DNA of 7,938 bases from Bacteroidota bacterium (GTDB taxonomy: Bacteria; Bacteroidota; Bacteroidia; Chitinophagales; Chitinophagaceae). Shown here in pieces: positions 1 through 5,406 of this stretch; position 1 is the first letter of the stretch; each line of letters begins with the position of its first letter. The stretch spans positions 1 to 7,938 of the forward strand of contig CANHNT010000082.1 in assembly GCA_947461985.1 (NCBI GenBank), written 5' to 3'. Both the position numbers and the translations under genes were made by a program. Under the pieces are notes generated by a model. That model did no database searches. It was not told the DNA's origin and was given only the letters and a program-made list of their open reading frames with translations.

Positions 1-107
1 ATCATTTCGCTTGATTTTGCAGTTGAACGGCTTAAAAATGCAGACTCATTACTCATGTCTTTGAATATTACAAATCTGTAGCTTTCTGGATGTATTCCTT
101 GTTTCAT
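1..107 (-). CDS. rpmE2: 50S ribosomal protein L31 type B, N-terminal part (runs off left edge)
   Basis: The reverse strand from the ATG at 107-105 reads 35 codons to the window edge with no stop. It begins MKQGIHPESYRF and continues with FKDMSNESAFLSRST. This is the hallmark start of type B L31 (typically M-K-x-G-I-H-P-x-Y-R, then F-K-D-M-S-N, then F-x-x-R-S-T). The zinc-binding cysteines that mark type A L31 are not in the visible part, consistent with the Cys-less type B form. L31 binds the large subunit near the central protuberance and bridges the subunits. Type B proteins are usually about 80-90 residues, so over half is missing here. The gene has its own promoter and a leader hairpin, so it is probably transcribed separately from yajQ, which lies upstream on the same strand. 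The assignment rests on motif recognition but is quite specific. Confidence 0.88.
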   Translation of the reverse strand, partial: MKQGIHPESYRFVIFKDMSNESAFLSRSTAKSSEM

Positions 108-130
108 GTTTTGTTATTTTTTATTGTTTT

Positions 131-149
131 GCATGATTGCTAACCATGC
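131..149 (-). promoter_or_regulatory. Hairpin in the rpmE2 mRNA leader
   Basis: On the minus strand GCATGGTTAGCAATCATGC can fold into an 8-bp stem (one G-U pair) with a 3-nt AGC loop. It lies between the predicted promoter (-7 box ending at 169) and the ATG at 107, followed by a 23-nt A-rich linker. There is no U-run after it, so it does not look like an intrinsic terminator. Other phyla have structured leaders on L31 mRNAs that respond to the protein. A similar role here is only an inference. Confidence 0.35.
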
Positions 150-168
150 TAATTAATTATAAGGATTG

Positions 169-198
169 CAAAAGTACTCTTTTATTTTTAAATGGCAA
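169..198 (-). promoter_or_regulatory. Bacteroidota-type promoter of rpmE2
   Basis: On the minus strand TTG (198-196) is followed by exactly 19 nt and then TACTTTTG (176-169). This fits the Bacteroidota housekeeping promoter, a -33 TTG/TTTG and a -7 TAnnTTTG spaced by about 19-21 nt. An A8 tract (206-199) and a TAAAC-repeat lie directly upstream and may act like an UP element. Transcription would start near 162, giving a leader of roughly 55 nt before the L31 ATG. Confidence 0.68.
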
Positions 199-206
199 TT
201 TTTTTT

Positions 207-234
207 GTTTAGAAGTTTAAGGTTTAGGCGTTTA
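207..234. repeat. Four-unit GTTTA tandem array, period 7-8 nt
   Basis: GTTTA occurs at 207, 215, 222 and 230 on the plus strand, giving spacings of 8, 7 and 8 nt, with purine-rich fillers (GAA, AG, GGC). It lies in the 185-nt gap between yajQ and rpmE2, directly upstream of the rpmE2 promoter. The rest of that gap (235-292) shows nothing I can name and no clear terminator for yajQ. The array is short and degenerate, but resembles the two exact 7-nt arrays elsewhere in the window. Confidence 0.45.
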
Positions 235-292
235 ATAGTCAATCCGAATTCGTTTCTCTACATAATGCTTAATTTAAACTTCCGCTACTATC

Positions 293-781
293 CTACTTCA
301 TATTAATATACTGTAAAGGAATTTTTAAATCCGACGTTCTGCACAATTGAATCACTTCTTGCAAATCATCAATTTTTTTGCCTGTAACTCGTATAATGTC
401 GTCCATAATAGCGGCTTGTACTTTAGGCACATTGTCTTTAATCAATTTCACAATTTTTTTGGCATCGTCTTGTGCAATTCCATTTTTTACAGGCACTGCT
501 TTTTTCACAATTTTACCCGATGGCAACACTTCTTTACTCATGTCAAAACAATTAGAATCGAGGCCTTGGCGCATAGAACGGGTGATTAATACATCTACAA
601 TTTGTTCCATTTTCATATCGCTGTCGGCTTCTAAAGCCACTGCGTAGTTTTTTTTATCTAACTCAATCACCACATGAGATCCTTTGAAATCAAATCGATT
701 TTGTATTTCTTTTTTAACCACATTTATAGCGTTGTCTAATACTTGAATTTCTACTTTACTGGCAATGTCGAATGATGGCAT
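293..781 (-). CDS. yajQ: YajQ family cyclic-di-GMP-binding / nucleotide-binding protein
   Basis: This 162-residue protein matches the usual YajQ length (about 160) from end to end. It opens with MPSFDIASKV, the family start. It has NRFDFKGS at residues 28-35, QGLDSN at 72-77, LPSGKIVKKAV at 86-96, the block QAAIMDDIIRVTGKK at 122-136, and ends PLQYINMK. The family has a duplicated ferredoxin-like fold and is cytosolic. A Xanthomonas member binds cyclic di-GMP and acts as a transcriptional co-regulator. In most bacteria, including this phylum, the function is unknown, so c-di-GMP binding is inherited annotation. The ATG at 781 is preceded by A-rich sequence and a TAACTTCG box. The gene stands alone: rpmE2 downstream has its own promoter, and the VTC gene upstream is divergent. 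Confidence 0.96.
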   Translation of the reverse strand: MPSFDIASKVEIQVLDNAINVVKKEIQNRFDFKGSHVVIELDKKNYAVALEADSDMKMEQIVDVLITRSMRQGLDSNCFDMSKEVLPSGKIVKKAVPVKNGIAQDDAKKIVKLIKDNVPKVQAAIMDDIIRVTGKKIDDLQEVIQLCRTSDLKIPLQYINMK

Positions 782-797
782 GTTTTATTATTTTTTG

Positions 798-805
798 CGA
801 AGTTA
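798..805 (-). promoter_or_regulatory. Candidate -7 box of yajQ (TAACTTCG)
   Basis: On the minus strand TAACTTCG differs from TAnnTTTG by one base and ends 16 nt before the yajQ ATG. The surrounding 11-mer TTTAACTTCGC (807-797) is repeated exactly upstream of carA. The -33 region at the right distance is only a T-run (828-824), so the call is tentative. Confidence 0.33.
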
Positions 806-904
806 AAGAATATTTTCTATGCTAAAAATTTTCTCTGACCTCAAAAAAGGAGCTTATAGCCTACATTTATGTTATCAAATTATTAATTTTCCATTAATAA
901 TTTA

Positions 905-912
905 TATATTTA
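905..912 (+). promoter_or_regulatory. Weak candidate -7 box for the VTC cassette (TATATTTA)
   Basis: TATATTTA matches TAnnTTTG except for the last base and ends 34 nt before the VTC start codon. I find no TTTG at the expected -33 position. It is the best candidate in the 165-nt divergent gap between yajQ and the VTC gene, but a low-confidence one. Confidence 0.22.
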
Positions 913-946
913 GCATTCTAAATAAAAATAGAACGAAAATTCATTC

Positions 947-1705
947 ATGCAAGCTGTTATTGGGCAATTAAATAAATTTGAATCGGTTACACTCAAACAA
1001 TTAGACAGTGTGAAGTTGCAAAATAGAATGGATACGAAATATATCTTGTCTAAAGCTCAATTGGTATTGCTTTTAGAAGGAATAAAAGACGATCAATTTG
1101 TATTAGAAATTGACAATACCCGAATTTTTACCTATAAAACGATATACTTTGACACACCTGATTTTCAGTTTTACAAGGACCATCACAATGGATGTGTAAA
1201 CCGAGTGAAAGTGAGGAGCAGAGAATATGTAGAAAGCAAATTGAGTTTTTATGAAATCAAACGAAAATTATTTGGTACCCGAACCGACAAACAACGCAAA
1301 ATAATTCCTGCCATTTACCACGAAGTTCCTTTAGAAGATTATAATTTAATTCAATATAAACGATTGGACAATAAACCAATTGAAAAAAAACTAAGCAACA
1401 ATTTTAAACGAATTACATTAACCAATAAAAAATTTACCGAACGAATTACCATTGACCTTGAAATTGGATTTGACAATGGCAAGAAACAAACCCATTTGCC
1501 CGAATTAGTCGTCATAGAAGTAAAACAAGGAAAAACCGATGTATTTAGCAACACCATTCAAATGCTCAAAAAATTAAGGGTGCATGAAAGTAGTTTTAGC
1601 AAATATGTGATTGGGGTTTCATTGCTTGAAGAGAATATAAAACACAATAATTTCAAGCCCATATTATTAAAATTAAACAAAATAGAGAATTATGCAAGAT
1701 GCTGA
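947..1705 (+). CDS. VTC domain polyphosphate polymerase-like protein
   Basis: The 252-residue protein is a single VTC/CYTH-like tunnel domain, the fold of the catalytic domain of yeast Vtc4, which makes polyphosphate from ATP. By motif alignment from memory the basic tunnel residues are kept: RMDTKY at 27-32 (Lys31 as the nucleophile-region lysine), YFDT at 67-70, RVKVRSR at 86-92, EIKRK at 103-107, KQRK at 115-118, ERITIDLE at 165-172, EVK at 191-193 (metal-binding Glu191) and SKY at 218-220. There is no signal peptide, SPX domain or membrane segment, so it should be cytosolic or held to the membrane by a partner. It overlaps the DUF4956 gene by 14 nt, so translation is probably coupled. VTC/DUF4956 pairs are widespread in bacteria. 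Polymer synthesis has not been shown for this subtype, so another triphosphate-tunnel activity is possible. Confidence 0.9.
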   Translation: MQAVIGQLNKFESVTLKQLDSVKLQNRMDTKYILSKAQLVLLLEGIKDDQFVLEIDNTRIFTYKTIYFDTPDFQFYKDHHNGCVNRVKVRSREYVESKLSFYEIKRKLFGTRTDKQRKIIPAIYHEVPLEDYNLIQYKRLDNKPIEKKLSNNFKRITLTNKKFTERITIDLEIGFDNGKKQTHLPELVVIEVKQGKTDVFSNTIQMLKKLRVHESSFSKYVIGVSLLEENIKHNNFKPILLKLNKIENYARC

Positions 1706-2354
1706 AAAAATAGTTAAAGAAATGAAGGATATACCGATGGATACAATGGAACTGATCACGAGATTTGGAATTAATTTTGTAGCGCTATTTATTTTAGTTC
1801 GATTAATTTATTATCCAACGCATAAAAATAAAGACTTTTTATTCACCTTCTTTGTTTTCAATTTTATCATATTTACGCTCTTGTGCACAACCCATATTAA
1901 ACAAGGGATTGCCTTTGGATTGTTTGCGATATTTTCTATTATGCGTTACCGAACCGTAACAATTCCGATCAAAGAAATGGGTTATTTCTTTATTTGTTTG
2001 GCTTTAGGAATGATCAATTCATTGTCAATTATTGATAACCATTTATTGTTTTCAGATTGGATGATTGTGCTCTTTAGCAATGCCTCTATCTTATTATTAA
2101 CGGTGGTATTGGACCGATTTATTTCATTGACGCACGAAAATTTTAAAGAAATTACCTACGAACGAGTTGATTTAATTACGCCTAATAAACGGGAAGAATT
2201 AATTGAAGATTTAAAAAACCGAACCGGACTTCCTATTCATCGAGTGGAGATAAAGAACATCAATTTTTTACGAGATACAGCCAAAGTGCATGTTTTTTAT
2301 AATGCAAAAGAAAATGAAAACCGATTAGAAGTAGCAGGTGGCGATGATGATTAA
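1692..2354 (+). CDS. DUF4956 domain-containing inner-membrane protein
   Basis: The 220-residue protein has an N-terminal membrane half and a soluble C-terminal half. Hydrophobic segments lie near residues 25-41, 49-66, 96-113 and 123-140, with a shorter one near 72-83. The last leads into the conserved stretch GLFAIFSIMRYRT (76-88), which I recognise as the DUF4956 signature. Residues 145-220 form a charged, probably cytosolic domain, with RTGLPIHRVEI at 177-187 and a strand-rich end, closing with an acidic GGDDD tail. DUF4956 has no known activity but repeatedly sits beside VTC-domain genes, sometimes with CotH-type kinases, suggesting it anchors or exports the polymerase product. I chose the ATG at 1692 because it gives overlap coupling. 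ATGs at residues 11, 16 and 19 are alternatives and would keep all membrane segments. Confidence 0.87.
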   Translation: MQDAEKIVKEMKDIPMDTMELITRFGINFVALFILVRLIYYPTHKNKDFLFTFFVFNFIIFTLLCTTHIKQGIAFGLFAIFSIMRYRTVTIPIKEMGYFFICLALGMINSLSIIDNHLLFSDWMIVLFSNASILLLTVVLDRFISLTHENFKEITYERVDLITPNKREELIEDLKNRTGLPIHRVEIKNINFLRDTAKVHVFYNAKENENRLEVAGGDDD

Positions 2355-2396
2355 ACAGAGATGAAAGATGCCAGATACCAGATGTCGGTTGTCGGG
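2355..2396. repeat. Six-unit degenerate heptanucleotide tandem array
   Basis: Starting on the first base after the DUF4956 stop codon, six consecutive 7-nt units can be read without a gap. The consensus is TGCCAGA. The sixth base is G in all six units and four of the six end in GA. The central units TGCCAGA and TACCAGA differ by one base, as do the last two, TGTCGGT and TGTCGGG. The array is unusually GC-rich for this window and occupies the first third of the 119-nt gap before the lipoprotein gene. No hairpin or terminator was found in it. Confidence 0.6.
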
Positions 2397-2473
2397 AAAT
2401 ACATTAGATTATATAATAGTAGCAATCCATATTTAAAGTCTGAAACTTTTTACATTCAATTAAATAAATAATT

Positions 2474-2875
2474 ATGAAACAAATCAAAATAATAGTAACC
2501 ATTTTAATCGTTAGTGCCATTTTATTTTCATGTAAGAAAGGTCCAGGTGCAGGAGGTAGAGCTTCTATAAAAGGAACTATTTTTGCAAGAAATTATAGCA
2601 ACACTTATATAAAAACAGACTCCGGATTTTTAGGTGATCAAAAAGTGTATATAAAATATGGTGATGAACCAGGCATTAGCGACAACACCGATACAGACCC
2701 TAATGGTGAATTTTACTTTAATTATTTACGTGAAGGCAAATACACATTAGTGGTTTACAGTAAACAATTAACCAATAACGTGTTAGACAGTGCAATTATT
2801 AAAACGGTAGAAATAACGAGTAAAAAACAAGCATTAATAGTTCCACAAATGGATATAAATACGTTCAAAAACTAA
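2474..2875 (+). CDS. Small envelope lipoprotein with a transthyretin/carboxypeptidase-regulatory-like beta-sandwich
   Basis: The 133-residue product starts with a lysine-containing n-region, a hydrophobic stretch and a lipobox ILFSC, giving lipidation at Cys20 followed by KKGPGAGG. The mature part (about 113 residues) has the layout of a prealbumin-like beta-sandwich: SIKGTIFARN near 31-40, DQKVYIKYGDE near 59-69, then DTDPNGEFYFNYLREGKYTLVVYSK split over 74-98, where P-N-G-x-F-x-F followed by G-x-Y-T-L-x-V is typical of CarboxypepD_reg/SdrB-like repeats. It carries no enzyme motif. The DUF2490 gene follows after 2 nt, so the two are co-expressed and the lipoprotein may be a periplasmic or surface partner of the barrel. 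The DUF4956 gene lies 119 nt upstream, so an internal promoter cannot be excluded, though I found no good one. Confidence 0.8.
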   Translation: MKQIKIIVTILIVSAILFSCKKGPGAGGRASIKGTIFARNYSNTYIKTDSGFLGDQKVYIKYGDEPGISDNTDTDPNGEFYFNYLREGKYTLVVYSKQLTNNVLDSAIIKTVEITSKKQALIVPQMDINTFKN

Positions 2876-2877
2876 GC

Positions 2878-3606
2878 ATGAGCAGGATAAAATTTCTACT
2901 TCTAGTTTGTTTTTGCACAACTTATTTTTCATCAAATGCACAATTTTCGCCTACCTATTCGGATGCAGGCATGTGGAATACCTTAGGCATAGATTATGCC
3001 ATCAATAAAAAAGTTTCCATCCTTTTTGCAGAAGAATTAAGAATAAAAGAAAACTATTCGAGGTTGAATTTGTTTTACACAAATATTGGAATTGAATATT
3101 CGTTTAATAAATACATTAAAACATCATTAGTGTACAGACCGATTCAAAAATTTGCAGATGACAATACGATTTCTAATCGGCACCGATTAATGTGGGATGC
3201 AAGTATTAAATACAAAATAAAAAAAATATCCTTTTCGTATAGACATCGTTTGCAAGTAGAAGCAAAAAACATACAATCGAGTGAATTAGGACACGTGCCA
3301 GAATGCTATTCAAGACATAAAGTTGAAATTGGCTATCAGGCAACTAAAAAAATAAATCCCTACTTTGCTTTTGAAACAAGGTTTCAATATTATGACCCAC
3401 GTTTAGTTACTGCCTACCATAAATTTGACAGAATGCGCTTTCAGTTGGGCTGCGATTATAAATTAAATGGATTCAGTAAAATAGGTGTTTACTATTTATT
3501 TCAACAATTATTTAATGTAAACTCTAACGAAAATTTATACATTACTGGCTTAGAATATTCCATCAGTTTAAAAGATTCTCCTCTTTTTAAAAAGAAGAAA
3601 AAGTAG
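2878..3606 (+). CDS. DUF2490 family protein, putative outer-membrane beta-barrel
   Basis: The 242-residue product has a signal peptide (residues 1-21, cleavage after SNA) and then alternating amphipathic strands. The aromatic-rich motifs fit DUF2490: MWNTLGIDYAINKKVSI near 32-48, EELRIKENYSRLN near 52-64, the strand end SLVYRPIQK near 82-90, NRHRLMWDAS near 99-108, FSYRHRLQVE near 118-127, and the strand FAFETRFQYYDPR near 162-174. Family members in Bacteroidota are predicted outer-membrane barrels of unknown substrate. It ends in five lysines. Its start lies 2 nt after the lipoprotein stop, so both belong to one transcript, and it closes the VTC-DUF4956-lipoprotein-barrel cassette. A transport or anchoring role is inferred from location only. 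No terminator hairpin is visible after it. Confidence 0.82.
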   Translation: MSRIKFLLLVCFCTTYFSSNAQFSPTYSDAGMWNTLGIDYAINKKVSILFAEELRIKENYSRLNLFYTNIGIEYSFNKYIKTSLVYRPIQKFADDNTISNRHRLMWDASIKYKIKKISFSYRHRLQVEAKNIQSSELGHVPECYSRHKVEIGYQATKKINPYFAFETRFQYYDPRLVTAYHKFDRMRFQLGCDYKLNGFSKIGVYYLFQQLFNVNSNENLYITGLEYSISLKDSPLFKKKKK

Positions 3607-3623
3607 ATTTCATTAGTTCTGAT

Positions 3624-3631
3624 TATATTTG
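3624..3631 (+). promoter_or_regulatory. Candidate -7 box of hldA (TATATTTG)
   Basis: TATATTTG is a perfect TAnnTTTG match in the 45-nt gap before the kinase gene, ending 20 nt before its TTG start. No clear TTG/TTTG is seen 19-21 nt further upstream, in the end of the DUF2490 gene. If active, it would separate hldA from the VTC cassette. Confidence 0.4.
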
Positions 3632-3651
3632 ACATCAAATAATTTTTTTCA

Positions 3652-4653
3652 TTGAAAACATATTCCGCTAGTCAACTAAAATCCATTTTTACGAAGTTTA
3701 ATAAACTGAACGTTTTTGTTATTGGCGATGCCATGATCGATAATTATTGGATTGGAAACATTGATAGAATTTCACCCGAAGCCCCTGTGCCTGTTTTTAC
3801 GGTTTCAGAAAAACAATCAAGACCAGGAGGCGCTGCCAACGTGGCTTTAAACTGCAAATCATTAGGTGCACAAGTATCGTTGTTAACCGTTATTGGTAAA
3901 GATGAACAAGGAAAAGCATTGATTTCTGCGTTAAATAAAGAAGGAATCGATTCATCGATGTGCATGCAAAGTGCAGACCGAATTACGACTTCAAAAACGA
4001 GGGTGTTATGTAAAAATCAGCAATCGATTCGGATAGATGAAGAAATGGAGGAAGAACTTTCGATTAAAGATGAACATCGTTTTATTGATATGTGCATGAG
4101 GGCGATACAAATTGAAGTACCTGATATTGTTATTTTTGAAGATTATAACAAAGGCGTACTAAAACAAAATGTGATAGAAAAAATTATTGGTCATTGTAAA
4201 TTGGTGGGCGTTTTAACTGCTGTAGATCCAAAGAAAAAGAATTTTTTCTCGTATGTAGGGGCCGATATTTTTAAACCTAATTTAAAAGAAGTAAAAGAAG
4301 CATTGGATATTTCTATAAAAGAAGTTAATTTAACTACAATGAATCAAATGCATACAGCCTTGCATAAAAAACTCAAGCATAAAATCACCTTCATTACGTT
4401 ATCCGAATTAGGTGTTTATGTAAATGAAACAAAAGGGAAAACAATTGCTGCTCATATACGAAACATTGCCGACGTTTCGGGCGCTGGTGATACCGTAATT
4501 GCAGTGGCAAGCATGATTTATGCAGTTACAAAAGATGAAAACTTGATGGCAATAATCGCTAATTTAGCAGGTGGTATTGTGTGTGAAGAAGTAGGTGTAG
4601 TGCCAATCAACAAGAAAAAATTAGTGGAAGAAAGTTTACTTTTTATAAGCTAA
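3652..4653 (+). CDS. hldA: D-glycero-beta-D-manno-heptose-7-phosphate kinase (RfaE domain I type, PfkB family)
   Basis: The 333-residue protein is a ribokinase/PfkB-fold sugar kinase. It shows VIGDAMIDNYWIG at 23-35, SPEAPVPVF at 41-49, the substrate loop RPGGAANVALN at 57-67, EDYNKG at 163-168, VDPK at 191-194, FKPNLKEV at 207-214 and the catalytic anion hole DVSGAGDT at 274-281 with Asp280 as base. These motifs, especially the GDAMIDNYW and SPEAPVPVF blocks, are those of heptose-7-phosphate kinases (HldE N-domain), which feed ADP-heptose synthesis for LPS core. The fused nucleotidyltransferase domain of HldE is absent, so the partner HldC must be elsewhere. The start is TTG: an in-frame TAA lies 9 nt upstream and the next in-frame ATG is at residue 28, inside the first motif. 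An N-terminal ADP-heptose role is family knowledge. Other PfkB sugar kinases are less likely. Confidence 0.88.
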   Translation: MKTYSASQLKSIFTKFNKLNVFVIGDAMIDNYWIGNIDRISPEAPVPVFTVSEKQSRPGGAANVALNCKSLGAQVSLLTVIGKDEQGKALISALNKEGIDSSMCMQSADRITTSKTRVLCKNQQSIRIDEEMEEELSIKDEHRFIDMCMRAIQIEVPDIVIFEDYNKGVLKQNVIEKIIGHCKLVGVLTAVDPKKKNFFSYVGADIFKPNLKEVKEALDISIKEVNLTTMNQMHTALHKKLKHKITFITLSELGVYVNETKGKTIAAHIRNIADVSGAGDTVIAVASMIYAVTKDENLMAIIANLAGGIVCEEVGVVPINKKKLVEESLLFIS

Positions 4654-4824
4654 TAAATTTCTAACAGTAAGTGTAGGTTGCACTTGGGATATTGTTTGGA
4701 TAGATGTTGTGTTATTTATTCTAGCAGACAAAGAAGTTTTGTTATCCTCTTTTTTAAATGTCACACAAACTATGAATGAATATGCAAAAATTAATAGTGT
4801 AAATAAGTTTATTTTTTTAGCCAT
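4636..4824 (-). CDS. Small hypothetical membrane-anchored protein (62 residues)
   Basis: I do not recognise this protein. It has a basic start MAKK, a hydrophobic segment at about residues 5-22 (INLFTLLIFAYSFIVCV) and a hydrophilic Thr/Ser/Asn-rich tail ending LLAYKK. That is the layout of a small single-span membrane protein or a secreted peptide with an uncleaved anchor. A Cys at residue 20 is not in a convincing lipobox. Two things favour a real gene: codon use like its neighbours, and a perfect TATATTTG -7 box ending 28 nt before the ATG. It could also be transcribed as the last gene behind carA and the lipoprotein. Its final 18 nt overlap the end of hldA on the opposite strand. A plus-strand frame across the same DNA lacks any signal. 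No homologue comes to mind. Confidence 0.45.
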   Translation of the reverse strand: MAKKINLFTLLIFAYSFIVCVTFKKEDNKTSLSARINNTTSIQTISQVQPTLTVRNLLAYKK

Positions 4825-4852
4825 ACGTACGAGATTTAATGATTTGGTAATG

Positions 4853-4860
4853 CAAATATA
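4853..4860 (-). promoter_or_regulatory. Candidate -7 box of the 62-residue gene (TATATTTG)
   Basis: On the minus strand TATATTTG matches TAnnTTTG perfectly and ends 28 nt upstream of the small gene's ATG, in the 99-nt gap after the lipoprotein gene. A TTTG exists further upstream (4876-4873), but the spacing of 12 nt is too short for a normal -33 element. Support is therefore from the -7 box and its position only. Confidence 0.38.
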
Positions 4861-4923
4861 TTACTTTAAAATCAAATATTGTAAGAATACGCACTTAGAA
4901 TAGTTATTAAATAGTTTATAAAA

Positions 4924-5403
4924 TTAATAAATAGTAGATTTTAAGCTTACCTGATGCGATGTATCTAATGAATTTTTAAATTGTACTTTACAAAACTCAA
5001 CAATTGCAGCATTTCCAATACCTGTCACTATTACGGTTCCAGATTGAGCTCTAAATGAAGTTCCATTGATAAACAACTCAATATAGACTTTATTATTGCT
5101 TTTATTTACATCTGTAAAAGATGAGGTAATTGAATAGTTACCTGCTGCTGGATAGCTTGGTGTACCAAAATCAAAGCTGCAACCTAAGCCACTTTTTACG
5201 GTATGCAATGTATAAAAAGAAGTGTTTAATGCATAAGAAGTATCCTCTACAATTGCATTATCTACCCCATCAATTGTCAGTTCGTGCAGTGAGGTACTGC
5301 AAATATTTAAATGTGTATTAGACGTATTATTATTTTTTTCATCTTTATTACAAGCAAAAAGAATGAATGACCCGATTAATAATATGAATGCACATTTATA
5401 CAT
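4924..5403 (-). CDS. Predicted lipoprotein of unknown function, coupled to carA
   Basis: The 159-residue protein has a signal sequence ending in the lipobox LFAC (Cys18), followed by an acidic/Asn-rich linker NKDEKNNNTSN typical of Bacteroidota lipoproteins. The mature part looks all-beta: LTIDGVDNAIV near 42-52, SYALNTSFYTLHTV near 56-69, FGTPSYPAAGNYSITSSF near 79-96, KVYIELFINGTSFRAQSG near 105-122, and TVIVTGIGNAAIVEFCKVQF near 123-142. The last block, ending in a Cys-containing strand, resembles small beta-sandwich lipoproteins, but I cannot name a family. Cysteines at 35, 75 and 138 could form a disulfide. Its ATG is 3 nt after the carA stop, so it shares carA transcription. No metabolic link between the two is evident, and co-location may reflect read-through only. 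Confidence 0.82.
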   Translation of the reverse strand: MYKCAFILLIGSFILFACNKDEKNNNTSNTHLNICSTSLHELTIDGVDNAIVEDTSYALNTSFYTLHTVKSGLGCSFDFGTPSYPAAGNYSITSSFTDVNKSNNKVYIELFINGTSFRAQSGTVIVTGIGNAAIVEFCKVQFKNSLDTSHQVSLKSTIY

Positions 5404-5406
5404 AAT

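Noticed and set aside
199..206. T8 tract as a plus-strand terminator
   Set aside because: No plus-strand gene ends before it and no hairpin precedes it; it fits better as the A-tract upstream of the rpmE2 promoter.
347..647. Plus-strand open frames across yajQ
   Set aside because: They lie antisense within a fully conserved yajQ gene and encode low-complexity products with no family signature.
1351..1557. Minus-strand open frame inside the VTC gene
   Set aside because: It is antisense to conserved VTC motifs and is an expected by-product of AT-rich coding sequence.
2451..2458. TACATTCA as a -7 box for the lipoprotein gene
   Set aside because: It has two mismatches to TAnnTTTG and no TTTG at the -33 distance; chance is likely in this AT-rich gap.
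3744..3965. Minus-strand open frame inside hldA
   Set aside because: It mirrors the conserved kinase N-terminal motifs on the other strand and has no independent signal.
4709..4903. Plus-strand open frame of 64 codons
   Set aside because: It has no recognisable domain or convincing start context, and it overlaps the minus-strand small gene, which has better protein layout and a promoter box.
4904..4930. AT-only inverted repeat (TTATTAA and TTAATAA) at the end of the lipoprotein gene, considered as a terminator
   Set aside because: The stem is only A-T pairs with a 13-nt loop, includes the stop codon and has no proper U-tract, so it would be too unstable to call.
5130..5321. Plus-strand open frame inside the lipoprotein gene
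   Set aside because: The opposite-strand lipoprotein has a signal peptide and lipobox, and this frame has neither family nor promoter.
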